Below are positions 8,951-18,051 of a DNA stretch of 64,000 nucleotides, in pieces. A program made the position numbers and the translations under genes. Each line of letters begins with the position of its first letter. Position 1 is the first letter of the stretch. The DNA lies in contig NZ_QGDT01000001.1 of the NCBI RefSeq assembly GCF_003149085.1, positions 310,001 through 374,000 on the forward strand, read 5' to 3'. The notes beneath the pieces were generated by a model. The model was not told the origin of the DNA and made no database searches. It saw only the letters and a program-made list of their open reading frames with translations. This stretch comes from Dyadobacter jejuensis (GTDB taxonomy: Bacteria > Bacteroidota > Bacteroidia > Cytophagales > Spirosomataceae).

Positions 8951-10564
8951 ATGGACAACAGGCAGTCGATGCAAGAATTACTGGAGGCCCTCCAACAAAA
9001 GGAAGCAGACGTTCGCTTGGGGGGCGGTCTTAAACGAATAGCAGCCCAGCATAAAAAGGGGAAACTGACGGCTAGGGAGCGTATCGCCCACCTGATCGAT
9101 CCCGATTCCGACTTCTTGGAAATAGGAACACTAGTAGCTGATGGTATGTATGCCGACGATGGCGGCTGTCCGTCGGGTGGAGTGGTGACGGGGATTGGGT
9201 ACGTGATGGGACGGCTGTGCATGATCGTCGCCAACGATGCCACCGTAAAAGCAGGGGCATGGTTCCCGATAGCAGCCAAAAAGAATTTGCGTGCCCAGGA
9301 GATTGCCATGGAAAACCGGCTGCCGACTATCTATTTGGTCGATAGTGCAGGGGTATATTTGCCCATGCAGGCGGAAGTATTTGCCGATAAGGAACATTTT
9401 GGAAGGATTTTTAGAAATAACGCCCAGATGTCGGCGATGGGAATCGTACAGATTTCGGCTATAATGGGAAGCTGCGTGGCGGGGGGAGCCTATCTGCCCA
9501 TCATGTCCGACGAAGCCTTTATAGTAGAAGGAACGGGGTCGGTGTATTTGGCGGGTTCCTACCTGGTACGGTCGTCGATAGGCGAAGTGGTGGACTCCGA
9601 AACTTTGGGAGGGGCCACCATGCATTCCGAGATTTCGGGCGTTATCGATAATAAGTATCCCGACGACGCGTCGTGTTTGGAGGCTATTCGTTCGCATATA
9701 GATAAACTAGGAGCGCCAAATTGGGCCGGTTTCAGTCGGAAGGAGGCTGTGACGCCGGCTAAAAATCTAGATGCTATCTATGATCTACTGCCTACCGATC
9801 GGCTAAAACCCTACGATATGAACCAAATATTGGAGTGTATTGTGGATGGTTCGGAGCTCGAGGAATACAAGCCCGATTATGGGAAAACGATCATTTGTGC
9901 CTATGCCAGAGTCGATGGCTGGGCGGTAGGAATCGTAGCCAATCAACGTACCATCGTGAAATCGGGCAAAGGGGAGGTGCAGCTTGGAGGGGTGATATAC
10001 GGTGAAGCTGCCGACAAGGCGGCCCGGTTCATTATGAATTGCAACCAGAAAAAAATTCCGCTGGTATTCTTTCAGGATGTAACGGGCTTTATGGTGGGCA
10101 GTAAGGCCGAGCAGAGTGGGATCATCAAGGATGGTGCCAAAATGGTGAATGCCGTGGCCAACTCGGTGGTGCCTAAGTTTACCTTTATCGTAGGCAACTC
10201 GTATGGAGCCGGCAACTATGCCATGTGTGGCAAGGCCTACGATCCGCGACTGATATTTGCCTGGCCCACTGCTCAAATGGCCGTGATGAGTGGGGCCACC
10301 GCTGCCAATACCCTATTGCAGATCGAAACCGCTAAGCATAAGTCTCGCGGGGAGACGATAACCCCCGAAGCGGAAAAAGAATTGCTCGACGAAATTACCA
10401 ATCGCTATAACGAAGAGTTGTCGCCGTACTATGCCGCCTCCCGGCTATGGGTGGATGGTATCATTGACCCTACGGAAACTCGCAAAATTATATCCATGGG
10501 TATTCAGGCCGCTAACCAGGCCCCCATAGTTAAACCCTTTAACGTAGGGGTGTTGCAGGTTTAA
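8951..10564 (+). CDS. Acyl-CoA carboxylase, carboxyltransferase (beta) subunit, methylcrotonoyl-CoA carboxylase-like
   Basis: This 537-residue protein is the carboxyltransferase half of a biotin-dependent acyl-CoA carboxylase. It has paired crotonase-fold domains: an N-terminal one with KLTARERIAHLIDPDSDFLEIG and GSCVAGGAYLPIMSDEAFIV, and a C-terminal one with VFFQDVTGFMVGSKAEQSG and GNSYGAGNYAMCGKAYDPR. The VTGFMVG...GNSYGAGNYAMCG pattern and the AWPTAQMAVMSG segment fit methylcrotonoyl- or geranyl-CoA carboxylase beta subunits better than propionyl-CoA ones. This would place it in leucine or branched-acyl breakdown. No biotin carboxylase/alpha subunit gene is adjacent, so it must be encoded elsewhere. 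Confidence 0.88.
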   Translation: MDNRQSMQELLEALQQKEADVRLGGGLKRIAAQHKKGKLTARERIAHLIDPDSDFLEIGTLVADGMYADDGGCPSGGVVTGIGYVMGRLCMIVANDATVKAGAWFPIAAKKNLRAQEIAMENRLPTIYLVDSAGVYLPMQAEVFADKEHFGRIFRNNAQMSAMGIVQISAIMGSCVAGGAYLPIMSDEAFIVEGTGSVYLAGSYLVRSSIGEVVDSETLGGATMHSEISGVIDNKYPDDASCLEAIRSHIDKLGAPNWAGFSRKEAVTPAKNLDAIYDLLPTDRLKPYDMNQILECIVDGSELEEYKPDYGKTIICAYARVDGWAVGIVANQRTIVKSGKGEVQLGGVIYGEAADKAARFIMNCNQKKIPLVFFQDVTGFMVGSKAEQSGIIKDGAKMVNAVANSVVPKFTFIVGNSYGAGNYAMCGKAYDPRLIFAWPTAQMAVMSGATAANTLLQIETAKHKSRGETITPEAEKELLDEITNRYNEELSPYYAASRLWVDGIIDPTETRKIISMGIQAANQAPIVKPFNVGVLQV

Positions 10565-10587
10565 TCCCTTAGGATACGAACTACCTT

Positions 10588-10612
10588 GCTCCAGATCCCT
10601 CGGGTCTGGAGC
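10588..10612. terminator. Hairpin between convergent genes
   Basis: GCTCCAGA pairs with TCTGGAGC, extended by inner GC pairs. It lies between the ends of the carboxyltransferase gene (10564) and the small minus-strand gene (10642). T-runs are short, so it is a moderate terminator at best. Confidence 0.55.
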
Positions 10613-10641
10613 TTCCTATTACCAGAGCTAAGTTCCAGTAG

Positions 10642-10926
10642 CTAGGCTTTTATGTCCATGAGCATTTCGGCGGTAATGTTTTCCTTTAGCTTAAAGGTGG
10701 CTACCGAATCGCTGAAAGTATGGAAGAGGCCTTCCACCGTTTGAAGATTTTTATGCACCCCATCGTATATCACATTGAGGGACTTCTGCAGCTCTTGGTC
10801 GTTTAGGTTCATATTCTCGGCTTCGATCAAACCTATTTTCTTGATGACGGCCGTTTGGCTATTCTTAAGATCTTCTACCTCCCGTAGGATCTTTTCCATG
10901 GTTTTAAATTTTTCTACCTTGTTCAT
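10642..10926 (-). CDS. Small predicted coiled-coil protein, function unknown
   Basis: I do not recognise a family. The 94-residue product is highly charged and predicted helical throughout, with heptad-like spacing (EKILREVEDLKNSQTAVIKKIGLIEAE; key residues L, V, L, I, I) typical of a coiled coil. There is no signal peptide, cysteine or membrane segment. An internal ATG at residue 10 (MEKILREVEDL) is an alternative start. It is flanked by a convergent carboxylase gene and a divergent esterase gene, so it forms its own unit. Confidence 0.6.
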   Translation of the reverse strand: MNKVEKFKTMEKILREVEDLKNSQTAVIKKIGLIEAENMNLNDQELQKSLNVIYDGVHKNLQTVEGLFHTFSDSVATFKLKENITAEMLMDIKA

Positions 10927-11058
10927 GATGGTATTTTTTTTATGTAAAATAATAAATAAATAGGTAAAATCCTTTTTTACAGGCTACTATCTCGCCCCGC
11001 AGAAGATTTGAGCGACGGCTAAACGGTAGAAAATGCATCTAAAGGCACTTTTGGGATT

Positions 11059-12996
11059 ATGAAAAAACTTTGGTGCAGTATTTTAGTTTTGGCCTTCTTA
11101 GGCCTCCTTCCGGTTTTAGGCCAGGAAGCATCGGGGGTAAAGACTACCGATTGGAAAGGATTTGAGAAAGTAGAATTTCAATTCGCTGGCCGTCAGGCTT
11201 GGTATGTGAAGCCCGAGAAGGCATTAGCCGGAAACCCCTGGGTTTGGAGGGCGCATTTCCCTACCTGGCATACCGAGATGGACAGTATCCTGCTCACCAA
11301 AGGTTTTCATGTGGCTTTTATCAATACCAACGACCTGTATGGGCATCCCAAGGCCATGCAAGCCTGGGATCAGTTTTACGACTATTTGGTAACCCAAAAA
11401 GGATTTGCAGCAAAAGTGGCCCTCGAAGGGGTGAGTAGAGGAGGCCTGTACGTATATGGTTGGGCCAAGCGCAACCCCGACAAGGTAAGTTGTATATATG
11501 CCGAAGCTCCCGTTTGTGACCCACGGAGCTGGCCTGGAGGAAAAGGGAAAGGCGACGGCGGTCCTAAGCAGTGGCAGGAATGGCTGAAGCTTTATGGGTT
11601 AACAGAACAAGAGTCGGCTAATTTTAATGATTATCCTATAAAGGACCTCAAAGGGCTGGCGGCATTTAAAGTTCCCATTTTGCATGTGATAGGCCTGGAA
11701 GATAAGATAGTGCCTCCATCAGAAAATACCGATTTGTTGGTGGCTGCCTATATCAAAGAGGGAGGGCCCGCCTCGGTATACCCTATGACTCGGGGAGAGC
11801 AAAAACTGGGAGGACATCATTTTTATATAGAGCATCCTGAGAAATGGGCCAATTTTATCATCGAAAATTCGGTGCCTGTTCAAAATCCCATCTCCCGTGA
11901 CCCTTATTTGGAAATAAACCGAGGACTGGAGCAGGCTTATCAGACCTTTACAGAAACAAAAAAGGGGACCGTGGCCTTCTTAGGAGGTTCCATTACGCAT
12001 AACCCTGGGTGGAAGGAAAAGACTTCCAAATATCTTCAGGAGCGATTCCCCGATACCGATTTTAATTTTATAGCGGCTGGTATCCCTTCCTTGGGGAGTA
12101 CGCCCCATGCCTTCCGGTTTGCACAGGACGTGCTCGAGAAAGGCATCCCTGACCTATTGTTTGTGGAGGCGGCTGTAAACGACCGAGGCAATGGGTTTAA
12201 CGAGCAAGCGCAGGTGCGGGCCTTAGAAGGGATCATGCGCCATATGTATGCTCAAAATCCGAAGGCCAGTATCGTGCTCATGGCCTTTGCCGATCCCGAT
12301 AAAAATGCCGATTATGCTGCCAATAAGAATCCTACAGAAGTGGCGGTACACCAGCGGTTGGCCCAGTATTATGGCGCATCCTATATCAATCTGGCCAAGG
12401 AGGTATATGACCGTACCGAAGCTGGGGAGTTTAGCTGGAAATATGATTTTAAGAATTTGCACCCATCCCCTTATGGGCAAGAACTCTATTTTCAGACGAT
12501 TAAGGCATTGCTCAATAAAGAGGGGCAGCCAGGGGAGCAATGGGTACTTCCCAAGGCTTTAGATTCTTATTCCTACGACAAGGGGCATTATATCCCGGTG
12601 CAGCAGGCCAAAAAGTTGAAGGGTTTTGTACAAGATCCTGCCTGGACCCCGCAACCGACTTTTAGTACTCGTCCAGGATTTGTTAACGTCCCCATGTTAG
12701 TAGGGGAGCATGCCGGAGATACCTTCGAGCTAGAGTTTACAGGGAGAGCCATTGGCATCGCCGTAGTGGCTGGCCCCGATGCGGCTACCATAGAATATAG
12801 TGTCGATGGGAAAAAAGCCCAGACCCTCGACTTGTTTACCCAATGGAGTAAGCAGCTGCATCTGCCCTGGTATCTTAGCCTATCCGACGAGTTGAAGCCG
12901 GGAAAACACCGTTTGAAGGTGAAGGTTTTATCTCAAAAAAATGAAAAGAGCACTGGCAATGCCTGTCGTATTGTACATTTTTATGTCAATGATTAA
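11059..12996 (+). CDS. Exported two-domain esterase: alpha/beta hydrolase fused to SGNH/GDSL hydrolase
   Basis: The 645-residue protein has a signal peptide (residues 1-21, LPVLGQ). Domain 1 (about 35-275) is an alpha/beta hydrolase: nucleophile S126 in GVSRGG, likely acid D215 in GLEDKIVPP, histidine at 253/254 in GGHHFY. Domain 2 (about 300-490) is an SGNH hydrolase: S311 in FLGGSITHN, N374 in AVNDRGN, H468 in NLHPSPYG. A third beta-rich segment (about 540-645) with FELEFTGRAIGIAVVAGPDA resembles the accessory domain often attached to SGNH esterases. Such enzymes usually deacylate plant or algal polysaccharides in the periplasm or at the surface. The SGNH block IV lacks the classic D-x-x-H spacing (K at that position), which is odd. 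Confidence 0.82.
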   Translation: MKKLWCSILVLAFLGLLPVLGQEASGVKTTDWKGFEKVEFQFAGRQAWYVKPEKALAGNPWVWRAHFPTWHTEMDSILLTKGFHVAFINTNDLYGHPKAMQAWDQFYDYLVTQKGFAAKVALEGVSRGGLYVYGWAKRNPDKVSCIYAEAPVCDPRSWPGGKGKGDGGPKQWQEWLKLYGLTEQESANFNDYPIKDLKGLAAFKVPILHVIGLEDKIVPPSENTDLLVAAYIKEGGPASVYPMTRGEQKLGGHHFYIEHPEKWANFIIENSVPVQNPISRDPYLEINRGLEQAYQTFTETKKGTVAFLGGSITHNPGWKEKTSKYLQERFPDTDFNFIAAGIPSLGSTPHAFRFAQDVLEKGIPDLLFVEAAVNDRGNGFNEQAQVRALEGIMRHMYAQNPKASIVLMAFADPDKNADYAANKNPTEVAVHQRLAQYYGASYINLAKEVYDRTEAGEFSWKYDFKNLHPSPYGQELYFQTIKALLNKEGQPGEQWVLPKALDSYSYDKGHYIPVQQAKKLKGFVQDPAWTPQPTFSTRPGFVNVPMLVGEHAGDTFELEFTGRAIGIAVVAGPDAATIEYSVDGKKAQTLDLFTQWSKQLHLPWYLSLSDELKPGKHRLKVKVLSQKNEKSTGNACRIVHFYVND

Positions 12997-13004
12997 AAAA
13001 ATAG

Positions 13005-13028
13005 GTCCCACTAGCCGGCTAGTGGGAC
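13005..13028 (-). terminator. Terminator of the DUF1338 gene
   Basis: A perfect 24-base palindrome GTCCCACTAGCC/GGCTAGTGGGAC; on the minus strand it is followed by CTATTTTTTTA. It sits 25 bases beyond the DUF1338 stop and just past the stop of the convergent esterase gene. Confidence 0.85.
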
Positions 13029-13052
13029 GTAGGGTCAATCTCTGTACAGCCG

Positions 13053-13970
13053 TCACAGGTCATCGATGATCTGGGTAGTGTAAGTGCTTTCGAATATTTT
13101 GTCGGCGTTGGCGGCCTCGAAGCCGTCGCGTCGATGCCTGCGCTTAAGGACCGTTTTGTCCAGATGGGCATATTCGGGTAGGGCTTTTCTCTCTGCAAAC
13201 TCTACATAGGAGCCGGCGATAAATCGTTTTTCGTCCCAAGCGAAATCGGCCTCTATCATCTGCGCCACCGTGGCACTTTGAATAAGACCTCCGTCTGGAC
13301 TGGTCTTGATTTTCCCTCCGGCCGTATTGAGCCGTATGCCATGGGCTTCTAGAAAGTCGTTAAAGGCCGCCACGGTATTGTAGCCCTCCGGCAAATGGTG
13401 CAAACTGATGGTGAAATGATTGAGGTAATATCTGTTAAATATTACCCAAGCAGCGTATTCGCTTTCCGCCAATAAATAGTTATAATCGTCGATGGTCGGT
13501 GTTTGCCATAGGGGGGAATGAAGGAAACTGTCCACCGCCTGTGCGTCGTCCAAGTCTAGGGCATCTACCGGATCGGTTTTAATAAGATTGGTATAGTACT
13601 GGATAATCCGCTGACTCTCTTTGGAGAGTTCCGATACCCGGAGTTCACTGATGAAGATTCTCGGGTCGGACTCTCTGGGCGGGCTATACCACCAGGCGTC
13701 AAGTTTTTTGCCTTCAAAATAGTAATGGGACCTTTTTTGATAACCATAATGAAGAAATATCTTCTCTAAAGAGCGTACACCTAAGTGCTCTATCCCCAGC
13801 GTTCTAAAAGCGATATGGTCGTTTTCGATTTCGTGGGTACCGCCTATGATTCCTTCTGCTAGCATGGCTGCGAATATTTGACCAACGGCCGGGACCCTCT
13901 CCTTGTATCGAGACATCAGTCCTTCCATAACCATATCCAAAGCTTCCGTATTAATGTGTGTTTGTTCCAT
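13053..13970 (-). CDS. DUF1338 domain protein (2-oxoadipate dioxygenase/decarboxylase-like)
   Basis: The 305-residue protein belongs to DUF1338. Larger relatives (YdcJ/HglS) are iron(II) enzymes that convert 2-oxoadipate to D-2-hydroxyglutarate in lysine breakdown. Candidate metal ligands fit that family: the histidine in NDHIAFRTLG near residue 48, histidines in NHFTISLHHL near residue 195, and the glutamate in FAERKALP near residue 260. The protein is shorter than the proteobacterial enzymes, like other Bacteroidota and plant members, so the substrate should not be assumed. It is soluble, stands alone, and has a strong terminator behind it. Confidence 0.8.
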   Translation of the reverse strand: MEQTHINTEALDMVMEGLMSRYKERVPAVGQIFAAMLAEGIIGGTHEIENDHIAFRTLGIEHLGVRSLEKIFLHYGYQKRSHYYFEGKKLDAWWYSPPRESDPRIFISELRVSELSKESQRIIQYYTNLIKTDPVDALDLDDAQAVDSFLHSPLWQTPTIDDYNYLLAESEYAAWVIFNRYYLNHFTISLHHLPEGYNTVAAFNDFLEAHGIRLNTAGGKIKTSPDGGLIQSATVAQMIEADFAWDEKRFIAGSYVEFAERKALPEYAHLDKTVLKRRHRRDGFEAANADKIFESTYTTQIIDDL

Positions 13971-14163
13971 GAGTGTGTAAAAATAATTGTTGTCGCTGAT
14001 GATTAAGTTTCAAATAGTATTTGCTTCTAAGTGCTGAAAGAATGAAGGGTATTGATTTTAATATTTTTTAATAAGGCGAACTGGCTTTTGTTTAAAATTT
14101 CTTAACTTGAGCTTTCATGGTATTAAATTAAGAAAAAATTTACATCATTTGTATCTTTATACT

Positions 14164-16485
14164 ATGTTTAAAAGAATTGTATTTGGGATGGTAGGGCTAC
14201 TAGCCCTGGTGGTGATCGTCTTTTCTTGTTTTCAGAAGAATGGGGCGCTACAAAGTAGTGGAAGCCTTCAGGAGGTTTCCTATAACTTCCACGTAAGGCC
14301 CATACTTTCTGATAAATGTTATGCCTGTCATGGGCCTGATGCGCAAAAACGGGAGGCAGGGCTACGGTTGGACGTGGCCGAAGGTGCCTATGCCAAGCTA
14401 AAGGATGGGAAGGGATATGCGATTGTACCGGGGAAACCCGACGAGTCGGAGGTCTTTAAGCGTATTACTTCCGTTGATCCTGATTACCAGATGCCAACGC
14501 CGGAGTCGCATTTAGGATTACTTAATGAGCGGGAGATAGGGCTACTGAAGCGATGGATAGAACAAGGGGCGAAGTATGAGAACCACTGGGCGTTTTCCGT
14601 ACCCAAAGCGTCAAAAGTTCCGGAAACGTCGGATCCCGATTGGAGTAAAAATGAGATCGATCATTTTGTGCGTGCCAAAATGGACGAACAGGGTCTAAGC
14701 CCGAGTGAAGAGGCCGAAAAATCTTATTTGTTGAAGCGCTTATCCTTCGATCTCAACGGATTGCCCCCATCCTTGGAGTTACAGCAACAATTTGAACAAG
14801 ACCAGAGTGAGGAGTCTTATGAGAGAGTCGTAGATGCCTTATTGGCCGAAAAGGCCTATGGGGAGAAGATGTCGGTACATTGGCTCGATGTAGCCCGCTA
14901 TGCCGATTCCTATGGCTATCAGGACGACGAATACCGGACCCAATGGCCCTGGCGCGATTGGGTGATCAAGGCCTATAACGAAAACATGCCCTACGACCGG
15001 TTCATAACCTGGCAGCTTGCCGGAGATCTATTGCCCGATGCCACCAAAGAACAGGTGCTCGCCACCGCTTTTTTACGGAACCATAAATATACCGAAGAGG
15101 GGGGCGTCATACCGGAGGAATATCGAATAGAGTATAATTTGGACAAGACCAGGACCTATAGTTCGGGGCTGTTGGGCCTTACCGTGGAGTGTGCCCAGTG
15201 CCACGACCATAAGTACGACCCGGTGTCGCAAGAGGATTATTACCGCCTATTTGCCTTTTTTAACAATTCCAAAGAGAAAGGATTTGAGGGGGATGTTTCT
15301 CAGAGTGTACCTGCAAAGTCGCCCATTTTGGCTATTAGTAAGTCGGAGATCAACGAGATGATGCGCTTTATTAATCATGCCGATACCAGTAAGTTGCTCG
15401 TGTCGGTGATGGGTGAAAACGATAGCATACGACCTACACATATTCTTAATAGAGGCGTCTATGATGCGCCAGGGCGGGTGGTTACGGCCAGGGCCCTGAA
15501 GGTAGTGATGGACTTTGATACCCTCAAATATCCCAAGAATAGGCTAGGGCTAGCCCAGTGGACTGTCAGTAAGCAAAACCCGCTGACCGCCCGGGTATTT
15601 GTCAATCAGCTATGGCAGGAATTCTTCGGAAGAGGTATTGTTAAAAGTACTGGCGACTTCGGCATGCAGGGCGATTTGCCGAGTCATCCGGAGTTATTGG
15701 ATTGGCTGGCTGTCGACTTTATGAACCATGGTTGGGACGTTAAGCGGTTGGTGAAGCAGATCGTCATGTCGGCGACCTACCGGCAGTCGTCGAAGGCCGA
15801 CCCCAAGAAAAGAGACCGCGATCCCGACAACGTCTATCTGGCGAGAGGGATACGGGTACGGCTCCCTGCCGAGTTTATCCGCGATGCCGTATTGGCCTCA
15901 AGTGGGTTGCTCAACCGAAAAATTGGGGGCTATAGTGTTAAACCCTACCAGCCAGAAGGGCTATGGGAATCGGCGACTTCGGGTCGTGGATTGCTGGCTA
16001 CTTACGTACAGGACAAAGGGGAGCTGCTCTATCGGCGGGGCATGTATACATTTATTAAGCTCACCGTGCCCCCTCCATCGATGATTATATTCGATGCCAG
16101 CAATCGAGATAAGTGTGAGGTCGCCCGGCTGAACACCAATACGCCTTTACAGGCTCTGGTTATGCTCAATGATCCCACTGTATTGGAGGCATCGAGGGTA
16201 TTAGCCGAAAAAATGGCGGTGAGCAAGAGTCCGGCAAAGGAAAAAATTAGGGAGTCGTTTCGGCGGATAGTCTGCCGTGAGCCTACCGACAAGGAGTTGT
16301 CTTTGCTGCTAGACTATTACCAGGAAGAACAGGCCTATTTTACCAAAAACAAGGCTGGAGCCCAAAAGGTGCTGAATGTAGGGGAATATCCACACGATAC
16401 CAAGGCGCCCTATCAGGAGTCGGCGGCCCTGATGCGTGTAATTAACATGATGTATAATATGGAAGAGACCATCACCAAATCCTAG
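14164..16485 (+). CDS. PSD1-family dihaem c-type cytochrome (PSCyt1-DUF1549-DUF1553)
   Basis: From the ATG at 14164 this is a 773-residue exported protein with a hydrophobic N-terminal segment (FGMVGLLALVVIVFSC), either a membrane anchor or a lipoprotein signal. The PSCyt1 haem motif CYACH is at residues 52-56; DUF1549 follows (about 150-360) and ends with a second CAQCH motif at 343-347; DUF1553 (about 475-740) contains KQNPLTARVFVNQLWQEFFG and NTPLQALVMLNDPT. This architecture is abundant in planctomycetes and Cytophagales and its chemistry is not established. A TTG 57 bases upstream is in frame but would bury the signal segment. It is followed by its usual partner, a DUF1501 gene. Confidence 0.88.
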   Translation: MFKRIVFGMVGLLALVVIVFSCFQKNGALQSSGSLQEVSYNFHVRPILSDKCYACHGPDAQKREAGLRLDVAEGAYAKLKDGKGYAIVPGKPDESEVFKRITSVDPDYQMPTPESHLGLLNEREIGLLKRWIEQGAKYENHWAFSVPKASKVPETSDPDWSKNEIDHFVRAKMDEQGLSPSEEAEKSYLLKRLSFDLNGLPPSLELQQQFEQDQSEESYERVVDALLAEKAYGEKMSVHWLDVARYADSYGYQDDEYRTQWPWRDWVIKAYNENMPYDRFITWQLAGDLLPDATKEQVLATAFLRNHKYTEEGGVIPEEYRIEYNLDKTRTYSSGLLGLTVECAQCHDHKYDPVSQEDYYRLFAFFNNSKEKGFEGDVSQSVPAKSPILAISKSEINEMMRFINHADTSKLLVSVMGENDSIRPTHILNRGVYDAPGRVVTARALKVVMDFDTLKYPKNRLGLAQWTVSKQNPLTARVFVNQLWQEFFGRGIVKSTGDFGMQGDLPSHPELLDWLAVDFMNHGWDVKRLVKQIVMSATYRQSSKADPKKRDRDPDNVYLARGIRVRLPAEFIRDAVLASSGLLNRKIGGYSVKPYQPEGLWESATSGRGLLATYVQDKGELLYRRGMYTFIKLTVPPPSMIIFDASNRDKCEVARLNTNTPLQALVMLNDPTVLEASRVLAEKMAVSKSPAKEKIRESFRRIVCREPTDKELSLLLDYYQEEQAYFTKNKAGAQKVLNVGEYPHDTKAPYQESAALMRVINMMYNMEETITKS

Positions 16486-16596
16486 TCCCTGCCCTTGCAA
16501 GGGAGGAGTTTTGTTACGATATAGAATATAACCGGCGTGTAACCCACTCAGGAGGTTAGCGGCTTAGTAAAACGGACTGAATAAAGAACGAGCATT

Positions 16597-18051
16597 ATGG
16601 AAAAGCAGGTATTTGATTTTGGCATGAACACCACCCGGAGGCATTTTCTTTCCAAGATGAGTCTTGGAATAGGCAGTGCAGCTTTGGGGTCGTTATTGGT
16701 GCCCGACATATTTAAGGGCGGGGAAGCGGACCCTAGTGATATTATTGCAGGCTTGCCCCATTTCGCTCCTAAAGCCAAGAGGATCATCTATTTATTCCAA
16801 AATGGAGCCCCATCTCAGCTCGATCTTTTCGACTATAAACCCATGCTCAATAAAATGCATGGAGAAGAGCTTCCAGAGTCGATTAGAGGGGGGCAGCGGC
16901 TGACGGGCATGACGGCCAACCAGGCTAGTTTTCCTTTGGCCGGCTCCATGTTCAATTTTAAGCAGCATGGGAAGTCGGGGGCCTGGATCAGCGAATTGCT
17001 GCCCTATACAGCCGGAATTGTCGACGATCTTTGTTTTGTGAAATCGCTCAATACCGATGCCATTAACCATGACCCTGCCCTTACTTTCTTTCAGACGGGT
17101 GCACAAGTAGGCAATAGGCCCAGCATGGGCGCTTGGCTGAGCTATGGACTGGGGAGTGAAAATAAGAATTTACCAGGCTACTGTGTGTTGCTTTCGCGGG
17201 GTAAGGGCAACGGGCAAGGGGTCTATTCTAAGTTATGGACTAACGGGTTTCTCGATTCGGTGCATCAAGGCGTTCAGTTTAGCAGTGGGGAGAATCCCGT
17301 CCTGTATCTGGGCGACCCCGAAGGGATGGACCGAACCCAGCGAAGAAATATGCTCGATAAGCTAGCCGAGCTCAACCAAGGAACGCTAGATGAATTTGGG
17401 GATCCTGAAATTGCTACAAAAATTCAGCAATATGAAATGGCTTTTCGGATGCAAACGGCCGTTCCGGAGATCACCGATATGAGCAAGGAACCCGAGTCTA
17501 TCGTGAAGCTTTATGGTCCCGAATGCCTGGTGCCAGGTACTTATGCCGCCAACTGTCTGTTAGCTCGTAAGCTTTCGGAGCAGGGGGTACGCTTTATACA
17601 GCTTTACCACCAAGGTTGGGACGGTCATGGCAAGCTTCCTCAGGAAATAAGAGGCCAGTGTATGGATTCGGACCAGGCTTCTGCTGCCTTGGTGACCGAC
17701 CTAAAGCAAAGAGGATTGTTGGACGAAACCCTGGTTATCTGGGGGGGGGAATTTGGTCGTACCAATTATTGCCAAGGTAAGCTCGAAAAGGACGATTATG
17801 GGCGCGATCACCATCCTAGGGCCTTTACGGTTTGGATGGCCGGCGGGGGCATTAAGCCCGGAATGGTATATGGCGAAACCGATGAGTTTGGTTATAATAT
17901 CGTCAAAAACCCCGTCCATGTGCATGACTTCCATGCTACTATACTGAATCAAATGGGTTTGGACCATGAAAAACTCGTTTTTAAACACCAAGGTCGTCGT
18001 TACCGCCTTACCGATGTTGCCGGAAAAATTGTAAAGGATATTATTGCCTGA
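16597..18051 (+). CDS. Tat-exported DUF1501 protein (sulfatase/alkaline-phosphatase-like fold)
   Basis: This 484-residue protein starts with a twin-arginine signal, NTTRRHFLSKM (R14-R15) followed by GIGSAALGSLLVP, so it is folded in the cytoplasm before export, usually with a cofactor or metal. The remainder is a DUF1501 domain, distantly related to sulfatases and alkaline phosphatases: YLFQNGAPSQLDLFDYKP near the start, NHDPALTFFQTG in the middle, and GWDGHGKLP, IWGGEFGRTNY, DHHPRAFTVWMAGGG near the end carry the candidate metal-binding aspartates and histidines. It almost always sits beside a PSD1 cytochrome, as here. Its stop shares one base with the next ATG. Confidence 0.88.
   Translation: MEKQVFDFGMNTTRRHFLSKMSLGIGSAALGSLLVPDIFKGGEADPSDIIAGLPHFAPKAKRIIYLFQNGAPSQLDLFDYKPMLNKMHGEELPESIRGGQRLTGMTANQASFPLAGSMFNFKQHGKSGAWISELLPYTAGIVDDLCFVKSLNTDAINHDPALTFFQTGAQVGNRPSMGAWLSYGLGSENKNLPGYCVLLSRGKGNGQGVYSKLWTNGFLDSVHQGVQFSSGENPVLYLGDPEGMDRTQRRNMLDKLAELNQGTLDEFGDPEIATKIQQYEMAFRMQTAVPEITDMSKEPESIVKLYGPECLVPGTYAANCLLARKLSEQGVRFIQLYHQGWDGHGKLPQEIRGQCMDSDQASAALVTDLKQRGLLDETLVIWGGEFGRTNYCQGKLEKDDYGRDHHPRAFTVWMAGGGIKPGMVYGETDEFGYNIVKNPVHVHDFHATILNQMGLDHEKLVFKHQGRRYRLTDVAGKIVKDIIA

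Noticed and set aside
9131..9697. A 188-codon open frame on the minus strand
   Set aside because: It lies opposite the carboxyltransferase gene and has no family features.
14107..16485. TTG-started longer form of the PSD1 cytochrome
   Set aside because: The extra 19 residues precede the hydrophobic signal segment; the ATG at 14164 is a better start.
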